Of a DNA stretch of 7,673 nucleotides, positions 1-5,224 are shown piece by piece. Every line of letters begins with the position of its first letter. Positions within the stretch are counted from its first letter, which is position 1. A program made the position numbers and the translations under genes. The DNA is taken from positions 1 through 7,673 of the forward strand of contig JAJYBX010000083.1 of the NCBI GenBank assembly GCA_021778785.1, written 5' to 3'. Below the pieces are notes generated by a model. It had not been told where the DNA came from, searched no databases, and saw only the letters and a list, made by a program, of their open reading frames with translations. The DNA is from Acidobacteriota bacterium (GTDB lineage: Bacteria; Acidobacteriota; Holophagae; Holophagales; Holophagaceae).

Positions 1-20
1 GAGCCGGAGGCGAAACGGGA

Positions 21-44
21 AGGAGGCCCCGGGTGGGGCCTCCT
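21..44 (-). terminator. Terminator-like hairpin, second copy
   Basis: A perfect 10-bp GC-rich stem with loop GGGT on the plus strand, identical to the hairpin at 455-478. Read on the minus strand it is followed by TCCCGTTTCG, a weak T-containing tail. No gene in the window ends just upstream of it. It was probably copied along with the rest of the repeat, rather than serving its own transcript. Confidence 0.45.
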
Positions 45-81
45 GATAGCCGGGAGCCGAATCGCCGGCTGGTCCGGAACC

Positions 82-108
82 TCAGCGATCGAGCTCACCC
101 GCAATCAC
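82..108 (-). pseudogene. Short echo of the nuoD 3' end (27 bp)
   Basis: Read on the minus strand this is the last eight codons plus TGA stop of nuoD. It has the same three third-position differences from the real gene as the longer echo at 358-384, to which it is identical. Homology stops at 108/109. It has no start codon and no continuous reading frame, so it is a gene fragment and not a gene. Together with 358-384 it forms a 27-bp direct repeat flanking the 249-bp segment 109-357. Confidence 0.8.
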
Positions 109-357
109 GCTGACTCGGCCCTCCGCCTGACGGGCGCTCCCTGAGCACCCTCCCGCTCGCGAGCTCGCGGAGGCGGAGCCTCCCTGGGCCTCGCCCCTCC
201 GGGGTCATGCGCTCCGCGCACGGTCGGCCTCCCTCCAGCTATCGCACGCTTTGCGTGCTCCCGCTCGGCCGTGGCCTCGCGGAGCTGGAGCCTCCCTGCT
301 TTGGTCTCATGCCCCGGGTCCGGCCGCGGGCTTCGCCCGCACGCCGTCCTCGGCGCG
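109..357. other. Noncoding spacer between two nuoD end echoes
   Basis: I see no credible gene in these 249 bp. The segment lies between identical 27-bp copies of the nuoD end (82-108 and 358-384), the layout expected of an insertion with duplicated ends. It contains perfect 6-bp-stem, 3-nt-loop hairpins at 169-183, 244-258 and 326-340, a shorter CCCC/GGGG hairpin at 194-204, the palindrome GCGAGCTCGC at 158-167, and an imperfect internal direct repeat. A structured RNA or a decayed small mobile element is possible, but no recognised family was identified. Confidence 0.55.
150..298. repeat. Imperfect internal direct repeat in the spacer
   Basis: Two related segments, 150-186 and 258-298, share CTCCCGCTCG at their left ends. 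Further right they share a 23-bp block (164-186 against 276-298) with 2 mismatches, ending in GGAGCCTCCCTG. The middle differs in length by 4 bp. The left copy folds into a perfect GGAGGC/GCCTCC hairpin, while the right copy pairs only with a bulge. This suggests an old duplication inside the spacer. Confidence 0.55.
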
Positions 358-420
358 TCAGCGATCGAGCTCACCCGCAATCACATTCATCGCGCCGAGG
401 ACGGCGACGGCGTCGGCGAT
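358..420 (-). pseudogene. Echo of the nuoD 3' end (63 bp, 20 codons plus stop)
   Basis: On the minus strand this encodes exactly the last 20 residues of NuoD, ending in NVIAGELDR, plus TGA. It matches 516-578 at 59 of 63 positions. The four differences (370, 373, 379, 409 against 528, 531, 537, 567) all fall in third codon positions and keep the amino acid: Glu GAG/GAA, Gly GGT/GGC, Ile ATT/ATC, Ala GCC/GCT. Homology ends at 420/421. There is no start codon, and the 158-bp offset from the real end is not a multiple of three, so it cannot be reached in frame from nuoD. It is a duplicated or displaced gene end. Confidence 0.88.
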
Positions 421-423
421 GTC

Positions 424-441
424 CCGGCTCCGTTGAGCCGG
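424..441. other. Inverted repeat at the echo/module junction
   Basis: CCGGCTC and GAGCCGG form a perfect 7-bp stem around loop CGTT. The hairpin straddles position 435, where the repeat shared with positions 1-108 becomes visible. On the minus strand it lies about 75 nt downstream of the nuoD stop, just after the main terminator-like hairpin, and could reinforce termination. It could equally be a recombination-site structure; nothing decides between these. Confidence 0.5.
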
Positions 442-542
442 AGGCGAAACGGGAAGGAGGCCCCGGGTGGGGCCTCCTGATAGCCGGGAGCCGAATCGCC
501 GGCTGGTCCGGAACCTCAGCGATCGAGTTCGCCCGCGATCAC
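435..542. repeat. Right copy of the 108-bp direct repeat, overlapping the nuoD end
   Basis: This is the partner of positions 1-108, offset by 434 bp. The noncoding part 435-515 is identical in both copies. The part inside nuoD (516-542) differs at three synonymous positions. A noncoding stretch with no changes next to a coding stretch with three changes in 27 bp is a mosaic pattern. It suggests that the nuoD end and the module have different recent histories. Confidence 0.9.
455..478 (-). terminator. Probable terminator of the nuoABCD operon
   Basis: A 10-bp perfect stem (AGGAGGCCCC paired with GGGGCCTCCT) with a 4-nt loop lies 37 nt downstream of the nuoD stop in the direction of transcription. 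The minus-strand sequence after the stem is TCCCGTTTCG, so the T tract is short and interrupted. The plus-strand side has no T tract, which favours the minus-strand orientation. Intrinsic termination after nuoD is plausible but the tail is weak. Confidence 0.6.
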
Positions 543-1715
543 ATTCATCGCGCCGAGGACGGCGACAGCGTCGGCGATGAGGCAGCCCTTCACCTGGGTG
601 TCGAAGCTGCTGAAGATGGGCAGGCAGGGGGGACGGACCCGGATGCGGTAGGGGTTCTTGCCGCCGTCGCTGACGATGTAGAAGCCCAGCTCGCCATTGG
701 CGGCCTCGGTGGCGCTGTAGACCTCGCCCACGGGCATCTCCATGCCGTGCATGATGAGCTTGAAGTGGTGGATGAGGCTCTCCATCCGCGTGTAGACCTT
801 CTCCTTGGGCGGCAGGGCCACCTTGTAGTCGTCCACGATGACGGGGCCCGGCTCGAGGCGGTCCAGCACCTGGCGGATGATGCGCAGGCTCTGGCGCATC
901 TCCTCCACGCGGACCAGGTAGCGGTCGAACACGTCGCCCGTGGTGCCCACGGGGATGTCGAATTCGTAGGTCTCGTAGCCCAGGTAGGGCTGGGCCTTGC
1001 GCAGGTCCTGGGGCACGCCGGCGGCGCGGAGGCAGGGGCCCGTGTAGCCCCAGCTCACCGCCTCCTCGGCCGTGATGGCGCCCACGCCCTTGGTCCGGTC
1101 GTACCAGATGGGGTTGTGGGTGAGCAGGCGCTCGCACTCGTCCACGGCGGCCTCGCACTCCACCAGGAAGCGCTCCGCCAGGGGCACGAAGCCCTCGGGG
1201 ATGTCCCGGAAGAGGCCGCCGATGCGGGTGAAGCTGGTGTGCAGGCGCTGGCCGGCGGCCATCTCGAAGAGGTCGTAGGCCGTCTCGCGCTGCTTGAAGA
1301 GGTAGAGGAAGGCGGTGAAGGCGCCGATGTCCACGGCGTTCACGCCCACGCACACGATGTGGTCGGCGATGCGGGCGATCTCGGAGAGCATCACGCGGAT
1401 CTGCTGGGCCCGCTTCGGGATCTCGATGCCCAGGAGCTTCTCGACGGCGCCGGCGTAGCCCACGTTGTTCATGATGGAGCTGCAGTAGTTCAGGCGGTCC
1501 GTCAGCGGGATGAACTGCTGGTAGCTGAGGTTCTCGCCCAGCTTCTCCACGCCGCGGTGGAGGTAGCCCATCCGGGGGCTGGCCTTGACGATGGTCTCGC
1601 CCTCGAGCTCCAGGACGATGTGGAGCGTGCCGTGGGTGGTGGGGTGCGAGGGCCCCATGTTGACGATCATGCGATCGCCGTCGAGCTGCTGCCTGGAGAG
1701 GGCGATGGATTCCAT
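516..1715 (-). CDS. nuoD: NADH-quinone oxidoreductase subunit D (NuoD, 49 kDa type)
   Basis: This peripheral-arm subunit of complex I, with NuoB, forms the quinone-binding pocket where electrons from cluster N2 reduce quinone at the cytoplasmic membrane surface. The protein has 399 residues, usual for a stand-alone NuoD, and is not fused to NuoC. Seen in the sequence: MGPSHPTTHG at residues 20-29 (His24 and His28, the quinone-site His loop), RMGYLHRGVEKL at 48-59, Tyr65 at the likely position of the conserved quinone-site tyrosine, and DRLNYCSSIMNNVGYA after it. It ends in the family-like GELDR. The ATG lies 9 bp after the nuoC stop with only a weak ribosome site, so translation is probably coupled to nuoC. 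Its last codons are echoed downstream at 358-420 and 82-108. Identification is very secure. Confidence 0.97.
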   Translation of the reverse strand: MESIALSRQQLDGDRMIVNMGPSHPTTHGTLHIVLELEGETIVKASPRMGYLHRGVEKLGENLSYQQFIPLTDRLNYCSSIMNNVGYAGAVEKLLGIEIPKRAQQIRVMLSEIARIADHIVCVGVNAVDIGAFTAFLYLFKQRETAYDLFEMAAGQRLHTSFTRIGGLFRDIPEGFVPLAERFLVECEAAVDECERLLTHNPIWYDRTKGVGAITAEEAVSWGYTGPCLRAAGVPQDLRKAQPYLGYETYEFDIPVGTTGDVFDRYLVRVEEMRQSLRIIRQVLDRLEPGPVIVDDYKVALPPKEKVYTRMESLIHHFKLIMHGMEMPVGEVYSATEAANGELGFYIVSDGGKNPYRIRVRPPCLPIFSSFDTQVKGCLIADAVAVLGAMNVIAGELDR

Positions 1716-1724
1716 GAGGGCCGC

Positions 1725-2228
1725 CTAGTTCCGTTCGCCGTGGTTGTAGGGGGCGGTGCAGCCTTCCATGCAGAAGGGATCCCCGCCATCCAGGGGGAAG
1801 TCCTTGCGCAGCGCGTGGCCCGGGAAATCCTCCCAGGTGAGCAGGCGCTCCAGGTTGGGGTGGCCCTCGAAGCGGATGCCGAAGAGGTCGAAGACCTCCC
1901 GCTCGAACCAGTCCGCGGTCTTGAAGCGGCTCACCAGGCTGGGCACGGCCTCGCCATCGGCCACGGGCACCTTCAGCCGCAGCCGCTCCTGGCTGGCCAG
2001 GTTGAGCCAGTGGTAGACCACGTCGAAGCGCACCGGCTTCCCGTCGAGCTCCCGCTCGGGCCAATCCACCGCCGTGAGGTCCACCAGCAGCTGGAAGCCC
2101 TCGCGATGGAGGAGGTCCACCACCGCCAGGAACCGCTCCCTCGCCACCACGATGGTCTGGTCCCCGCGGAAGGCGTGGCGGTCCATGACCACGCCCGGCA
2201 TCTGCGCATCAATCTGCTCGATCACCAT
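1725..2228 (-). CDS. nuoC: NADH-quinone oxidoreductase subunit C (NuoC, 30 kDa type)
   Basis: This hydrophilic subunit of complex I packs against NuoD and NuoB in the connecting module; it carries no cofactor. It has 167 residues. The family signature is clear at about 108-145: FEREVFDLFGIRFEGHP, then WEDFPGHALRKDFPL. The C-terminus carries GGDPFCMEGCTAPYNHG. The ATG at 2228 was chosen because it lies 14 bp after the nuoB stop with GGGGA upstream; a longer open frame reaching to 2570 would overlap nuoB in another frame and has no NuoC-like sequence. A later Met (residue 10) is an alternative start. It is co-transcribed with nuoB upstream and nuoD downstream. Confidence 0.95.
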   Translation of the reverse strand: MVIEQIDAQMPGVVMDRHAFRGDQTIVVARERFLAVVDLLHREGFQLLVDLTAVDWPERELDGKPVRFDVVYHWLNLASQERLRLKVPVADGEAVPSLVSRFKTADWFEREVFDLFGIRFEGHPNLERLLTWEDFPGHALRKDFPLDGGDPFCMEGCTAPYNHGERN

Positions 2229-2242
2229 GGTCCCATCCCCGC

Positions 2243-2851
2243 CTAGAAGATCGTGCCCGCGCCGCGCCCGGCGGCGTCCATCAGCATCTCGCGGATGGTC
2301 TGTTGGCCCGTGAGCCCCTTCTCCGCCTGCCAGGCGTCCTGCCGGGCCAGACTCTCGTAGAAGCGGGCGATGTGGTCCTTGCGCATGGAGAGGGATTCCT
2401 TCTCGATCTTCTCCTGCAGCTTCATCACGCCGTAGATCATGCTCTCGGGCCGCGGAGGGCAGCCCGGGACATAGACGTCCACGGGGATGATGCGGTCCAC
2501 GCCCTGGAGGGTGGCGTAGGTGCGGTACATGCCGCCCGAACTGGCGCAGACACCCACGGAGATCACCCACTTGGGCTCGGCCATCTGGGCGTAGATGGTG
2601 CGCAGCACGGGGGCCATCTTGTTGGTGACGGTGCCCAGGATGAGCATCATGTCGCTCTGGCGGGGGCTGAAGCGCATGGCCTCGGCGCCGAAGCGGCTCA
2701 GGTCGTACTTCGACGCCATCATGCTCATGAACTCGATGGCGCAGCAGGCGGTGCCGAAGGGCAGCGGCCAGAGGCTGTTCTTCCGGCCCCAGTTGACCAC
2801 CGCGTCCAGGCGGGTGGTCAGCACGGCATCGTTGAGGGTCGTCTCGGCCAT
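2243..2851 (-). CDS. nuoB: NADH-quinone oxidoreductase subunit B (NuoB, PSST type)
   Basis: This subunit of complex I holds the terminal [4Fe-4S] cluster N2, which passes electrons to quinone in the pocket shared with NuoD. It has 202 residues. The cluster ligands are visible as the tandem Cys36-Cys37 in [10 protein letters not shown], Cys102 in [10 protein letters not shown] and Cys131 in [28 protein letters not shown] (63-81) is also a family hallmark. After about residue 150 a charged tail follows (EKIEKES through GAGTIF), somewhat longer than in the shortest family members. The start ATG lies 1 bp after the nuoA stop (TGA-G-ATG), preceded by GGGAG, so translation is coupled to nuoA. All key residues are present. 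Confidence 0.98.
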   Translation of the reverse strand: MAETTLNDAVLTTRLDAVVNWGRKNSLWPLPFGTACCAIEFMSMMASKYDLSRFGAEAMRFSPRQSDMMLILGTVTNKMAPVLRTIYAQMAEPKWVISVGVCASSGGMYRTYATLQGVDRIIPVDVYVPGCPPRPESMIYGVMKLQEKIEKESLSMRKDHIARFYESLARQDAWQAEKGLTGQQTIREMLMDAAGRGAGTIF

Positions 2852-2852
2852 C

Positions 2853-3233
2853 TCAGCGCTCCCACTCGAAGGCGCCCTTGCCCCAGGCGTAGATGAAGCC
2901 CACGAGCAGGGTGGCCATGAAGCTCAGCATGGCCCAGAAGGTCCAGAGGGCGTGCTTGTAGTTCACGGCCCAGGGCAGCAGGAAGGCGGCTTCCACGTCG
3001 AACAGGATGAAGAGCATGGCCGTGAGGTAGAACTTCACGGAATACTTGTGCCGCGCCCCGGCCTGGAGGGGGGGCACGCCGCATTCGTAGGGCGTGAGCT
3101 TCGCGGCCTGGGGATTCCTCGGCTTCAGGAAGTTGAGCAGCTTGCCTGAAAGGGCCAGGATGGCCGCTGCGGTGACGGCGGCGACCAGGAACAGGATCAG
3201 GACCGGCAGGAAGGGCGATGCGGGGTTGGCCAT
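2853..3233 (-). CDS. nuoA: NADH-quinone oxidoreductase subunit A (NuoA)
   Basis: This small membrane subunit of complex I sits near the junction of the membrane and peripheral arms. It has 126 residues and three predicted membrane segments at about 8-29, 66-90 and 95-117. Family motifs are intact: PYECGVPP at 48-55 (the conserved loop Cys is Cys51), then [20 protein letters not shown], with Asp79 and Glu81 inside the second helix as expected. It is the first gene of the nuoABCD operon. The ATG at 3233 matches the usual short N-terminus, but the upstream sequence CCCGAGTGCGCC gives only a poor ribosome site. Confidence 0.95.
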   Translation of the reverse strand: MANPASPFLPVLILFLVAAVTAAAILALSGKLLNFLKPRNPQAAKLTPYECGVPPLQAGARHKYSVKFYLTAMLFILFDVEAAFLLPWAVNYKHALWTFWAMLSFMATLLVGFIYAWGKGAFEWER

Positions 3234-3356
3234 GGCGCACTCGGGCGGAGGGATCCGCGAACGGACAGCTTAGCGCCCTTTGGCTTGCGACGGTCCGTGC
3301 CTAAATCACAAGCTTCCGGCTAGAATCGGGGATTCCACCGACCTGCCGGGAATTCC
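3234..3356. promoter_or_regulatory. Divergent intergenic region between nuoA and the acyl carrier protein gene
   Basis: This 123-bp gap must hold the start signals for the leftward nuo operon and the rightward lipid cassette, unless either is read from elsewhere. The best element I see is TAGAAT at 3321-3326 on the plus strand, a good -10 box 31 bp before the ATG at 3357. No matching -35 box stands at a normal distance, so it is only a candidate. On the minus strand TTGTGA (complement of 3306-3311) could be a -35 box, but no convincing -10 box follows. No operator palindrome was recognised. Confidence 0.35.
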
Positions 3357-3614
3357 ATGAGCGACCTGAAGCTGCGCGTCAAAGAAATGATCATCGACCG
3401 GCTGAAGCTGGAGGGGATGACCCCCGACCAGATCGAGGACCAGGCGCCGCTCTTCGGGGAGGGGCTGGGCCTGGATTCCATCGACGCCCTGGAGCTGGTG
3501 CTGGGCATCGAGCAGGTCTTCGGCGTGAAGATCGAGGACGAGGCCTCGGGCACGAAGGCCTTCCGCTCCGTCGAGGCCCTCACGGCCTTCATCGCCGAGC
3601 ACCGCAAGGCCTGA
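3357..3614 (+). CDS. Acyl carrier protein
   Basis: This small acidic four-helix carrier holds growing acyl chains on a phosphopantetheine arm. It has 85 residues. The attachment site is Ser41 in GLGLDSIDALEL, followed by the typical helix VLGIEQVFGVKIED. The second helix and loop (PDQIEDQAPLFGEG) resemble carriers found in specialised type II fatty-acid or aryl-polyene-like clusters more than AcpP of primary metabolism; this is a judgement from the motif, not a search. It is the first gene of the cassette, and the dehydratase gene starts 6 bp after its stop. The ATG at 3357 is preceded by a moderate CGGGAATTCC. It is probably dedicated to the neighbouring ketosynthase pair. Confidence 0.94.
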   Translation: MSDLKLRVKEMIIDRLKLEGMTPDQIEDQAPLFGEGLGLDSIDALELVLGIEQVFGVKIEDEASGTKAFRSVEALTAFIAEHRKA

Positions 3615-3620
3615 GGCGCC

Positions 3621-4028
3621 ATGACCGACATCCCCGGCCATCTGCCCCACCGCCCCCCCTTCCTGCTGGTGGACCGGATCCTCGAACGCGAGCCCGGCGT
3701 GCGCGTGGTGGCCGAAAAGCTGGTGGCGGCCGGGGAGCCCTGCCTCCGGGGGCACGGCCCGGACCGCCCCCTGCTGCCGGAGGTGCTGCTCCTGGAGATG
3801 CTGGCCCAGGCCGCCGGCTTCCTGGAGGCCGACTCCCTGCACGGCCGGGCCATGTTCCTGGCCGGGATCCAGGACGCCCGCTTCCAGGCGCCGGTCCTCC
3901 CCGGCGATCGGCTGCGCCTGGAGGTGTCGCCCGAGGGAGCCTTCGGCGGCCTGATGAAAGTGCGGGGCACGGCCACCTGCGAGGGCCGCGAGGTCTGCGC
4001 CGCCAGCCTCATGGTCAAGCGGTCGTGA
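3621..4028 (+). CDS. FabZ-like 3-hydroxyacyl-ACP dehydratase (hotdog fold)
   Basis: This protein is likely to remove water from 3-hydroxyacyl-ACP to give trans-2-enoyl-ACP. It has 135 residues, close to FabZ length. LPHRPPFLLVDRI at 8-20 is the FabZ N-terminal signature. The catalytic pair is conserved as His45 (RGHGPDRP) and Glu59 (LLLEMLAQ), with the family's 14-residue spacing. One oddity is PEVL at 53-56, where FabZ proteins normally have PGVL. The gene starts 6 bp after the acyl carrier protein stop, and its TGA overlaps the GTG start of the next gene by 4 bp, so the three are translated together. A role in a specialised cassette is inferred from context; substrate chain length cannot be read from sequence. 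Confidence 0.87.
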   Translation: MTDIPGHLPHRPPFLLVDRILEREPGVRVVAEKLVAAGEPCLRGHGPDRPLLPEVLLLEMLAQAAGFLEADSLHGRAMFLAGIQDARFQAPVLPGDRLRLEVSPEGAFGGLMKVRGTATCEGREVCAASLMVKRS

Positions 4029-5224
4029 GCCCTGTCCCGGCCGGCCGGATCCGCGTGGCCGTCACCGGCCTGGGCATCGTGTCCTCCCTGGCCGCCGACC
4101 GGGAGGGCACCTGGTCCGCCATGCTCGCGGGCCGGGACGGCCTGGGCCCCCTCACGGGCCTCGACCTGCCCCTGGAACCGGCCCAGATCGCCGGGGAGGT
4201 GCCCCTGGCCGCCGCGCGGCACCAGACCCGCTGCGAGGCCATGGCCCTCCGCGCCCTGGAGGAGGCCCTGGACAGCCTCGCCCCAGCCGGCGATCCCCGC
4301 CGCATCGGCATCTTCCAGGGGGCCGGCACCTCGGGCCTGCCGTCGGCGGAGGCCTACCTCACGGCCCTCCTGGCCGGGCGGCCCCACCCCGCCACGGAGG
4401 CGGCCGCCCAGAGCCCCTGCACCGTCACCGAGGCCCTGGCTCGGCGCCTCGGGGCGCTCGGCCCCCGAGGCACCGTGATGAACGCCTGCTCCTCCAGCCT
4501 GCTGGCCCTGGGCCAGGCCTGGGAGCGCATCGCCGCCGGCGAGCTGGACCTGGCCGTGGCGGGCGGTGCGGAGACCCTCTGCATCGCCACCTACGCCGGC
4601 TTCTCCAGCCTGAAGGCGGTGGACGCCGCCAAGTGCCGCCCCTTCAGCCGGGACCGGGCCGGCCTGAACCTCGGCGAGGGCGCCGTGCAGATCCTGCTGG
4701 AGCCCCTCGACCGCGCCCGGGCCCGGGGCGCCGTCATCCTGGCCGAGGTGCTGGGCTACGGCGCCAGCATGGACGCCCACCATCCCACGGCCCCGCATCC
4801 GGAGGGAGAGGGCGCCGCCCGGGCCCTGGCCATGGCCCTGCGCACCGCCGGACTGGAGGCCGCGGAGGTGGACCTGGTGAGCGCCCACGCCACAGCCACC
4901 CCCGCCAACGACGGCGCGGAATGCAAGGCCATCCGCCGGGCCCTGGGAAGCGCCGCGGACCGCGTGTCCGTCACCAGCTCCAAGAGCCAGTTCGGCCACA
5001 CCCTGGGCGCCGCCGGGGCCTTCGGCGCCGCCACGGCGATCCTCGCCCTGCGGGACCAGGTGGTGAGCCCCACCCTGCGCCTGGCGGAGCCCGATCCCGA
5101 GTGCGATCTCGACTGCACGCCCCTGGTGGCGAGGGAACGGACGCTCCGGGCCGCCCTGGTCAACGCCTTCGCCTTCGGCGGGAACAACGTGAGCCTGGCG
5201 CTCCGCCGCTGGGAGGGGCGATGA
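4025..5224 (+). CDS. Beta-ketoacyl-ACP synthase, FabF/KAS II type, catalytically intact
   Basis: This enzyme performs decarboxylative Claisen condensation of an acyl chain with malonyl-ACP, extending the chain by two carbons. It has 399 residues, normal for the family. The triad is complete: Cys155 in NACSSSLLALG, His288 in SAHATATPANDGAE and His325 in SKSQFGHTLGAAGA. The N-terminal strand RVAVTGLGIVSSL begins at about residue 10, supporting the GTG start at 4025, which overlaps the upstream stop as GTGA. Its own stop overlaps the next ATG as ATGA. The active-site surroundings (NACSSS rather than the common TACTSG or TACATG) and the adjacent inactive homologue suggest it is the active half of a heterodimer rather than housekeeping FabF. 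Confidence 0.93.
   Translation: MSPVPAGRIRVAVTGLGIVSSLAADREGTWSAMLAGRDGLGPLTGLDLPLEPAQIAGEVPLAAARHQTRCEAMALRALEEALDSLAPAGDPRRIGIFQGAGTSGLPSAEAYLTALLAGRPHPATEAAAQSPCTVTEALARRLGALGPRGTVMNACSSSLLALGQAWERIAAGELDLAVAGGAETLCIATYAGFSSLKAVDAAKCRPFSRDRAGLNLGEGAVQILLEPLDRARARGAVILAEVLGYGASMDAHHPTAPHPEGEGAARALAMALRTAGLEAAEVDLVSAHATATPANDGAECKAIRRALGSAADRVSVTSSKSQFGHTLGAAGAFGAATAILALRDQVVSPTLRLAEPDPECDLDCTPLVARERTLRAALVNAFAFGGNNVSLALRRWEGR

Larger units (their letters stand above)
1..108. repeat. Left copy of a 108-bp direct repeat (hairpin module plus nuoD end core)
   Basis: This stretch matches 435-542 at a constant offset of 434 bp. Positions 1-81 are identical to 435-515. Positions 82-108 match 516-542 except at 94, 97 and 103. 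The noncoding module (1-81) carries a strong hairpin and a second inverted repeat (48-53 with 65-70). The last 27 bp are a copy of the end of nuoD including its stop codon. The match begins exactly at the window edge, so the repeat may extend further left and this copy may be incomplete. Seen directly by alignment; its function is unknown. Confidence 0.9.

Noticed and set aside
1..542. CRISPR array or classic integron cassette array
   Set aside because: Repeats are few, unequally spaced and derived from a protein gene end. There are no short regular repeats with unique spacers, no cas genes, no integron integrase and no recognisable attC core.
358..2064. Minus-strand open frame ending in the same 20 residues as NuoD, suggesting a frameshifted second NuoD product
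   Set aside because: The body is the wrong frame of nuoC/nuoD and is Arg/Pro/Gly-rich. It reaches the echo only because the echo lies 158 bp from the real end, which is not a multiple of three. I see no slippery site that would support programmed frameshifting.
207..2246. Long plus-strand open frame (679 codons) antisense to nuoD and nuoC
   Set aside because: It is the GC-rich mirror of real minus-strand genes. Its product is low-complexity Ala/His/Glu/Val-rich sequence with no recognisable domain, and it crosses the repeats and two well-identified nuo genes.
3328..3368. Short direct repeat around the acyl carrier protein start (ATTCCA...CGACCTG at 3332-3345 and 3352-3368), considered as a gene-start echo
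   Set aside because: Only 6- and 7-bp blocks match, with a different gap between them. That is too short to separate from chance in GC-rich DNA.
4633..5220. Possible N-terminal extension of the second ketosynthase-like gene in its own frame
   Set aside because: The upstream part is Pro/Arg/Gly-rich out-of-frame translation of the first ketosynthase gene. The ATG at 5221 has a strong ribosome site and is followed at once by the conserved LVLTGLGLVLP strand.
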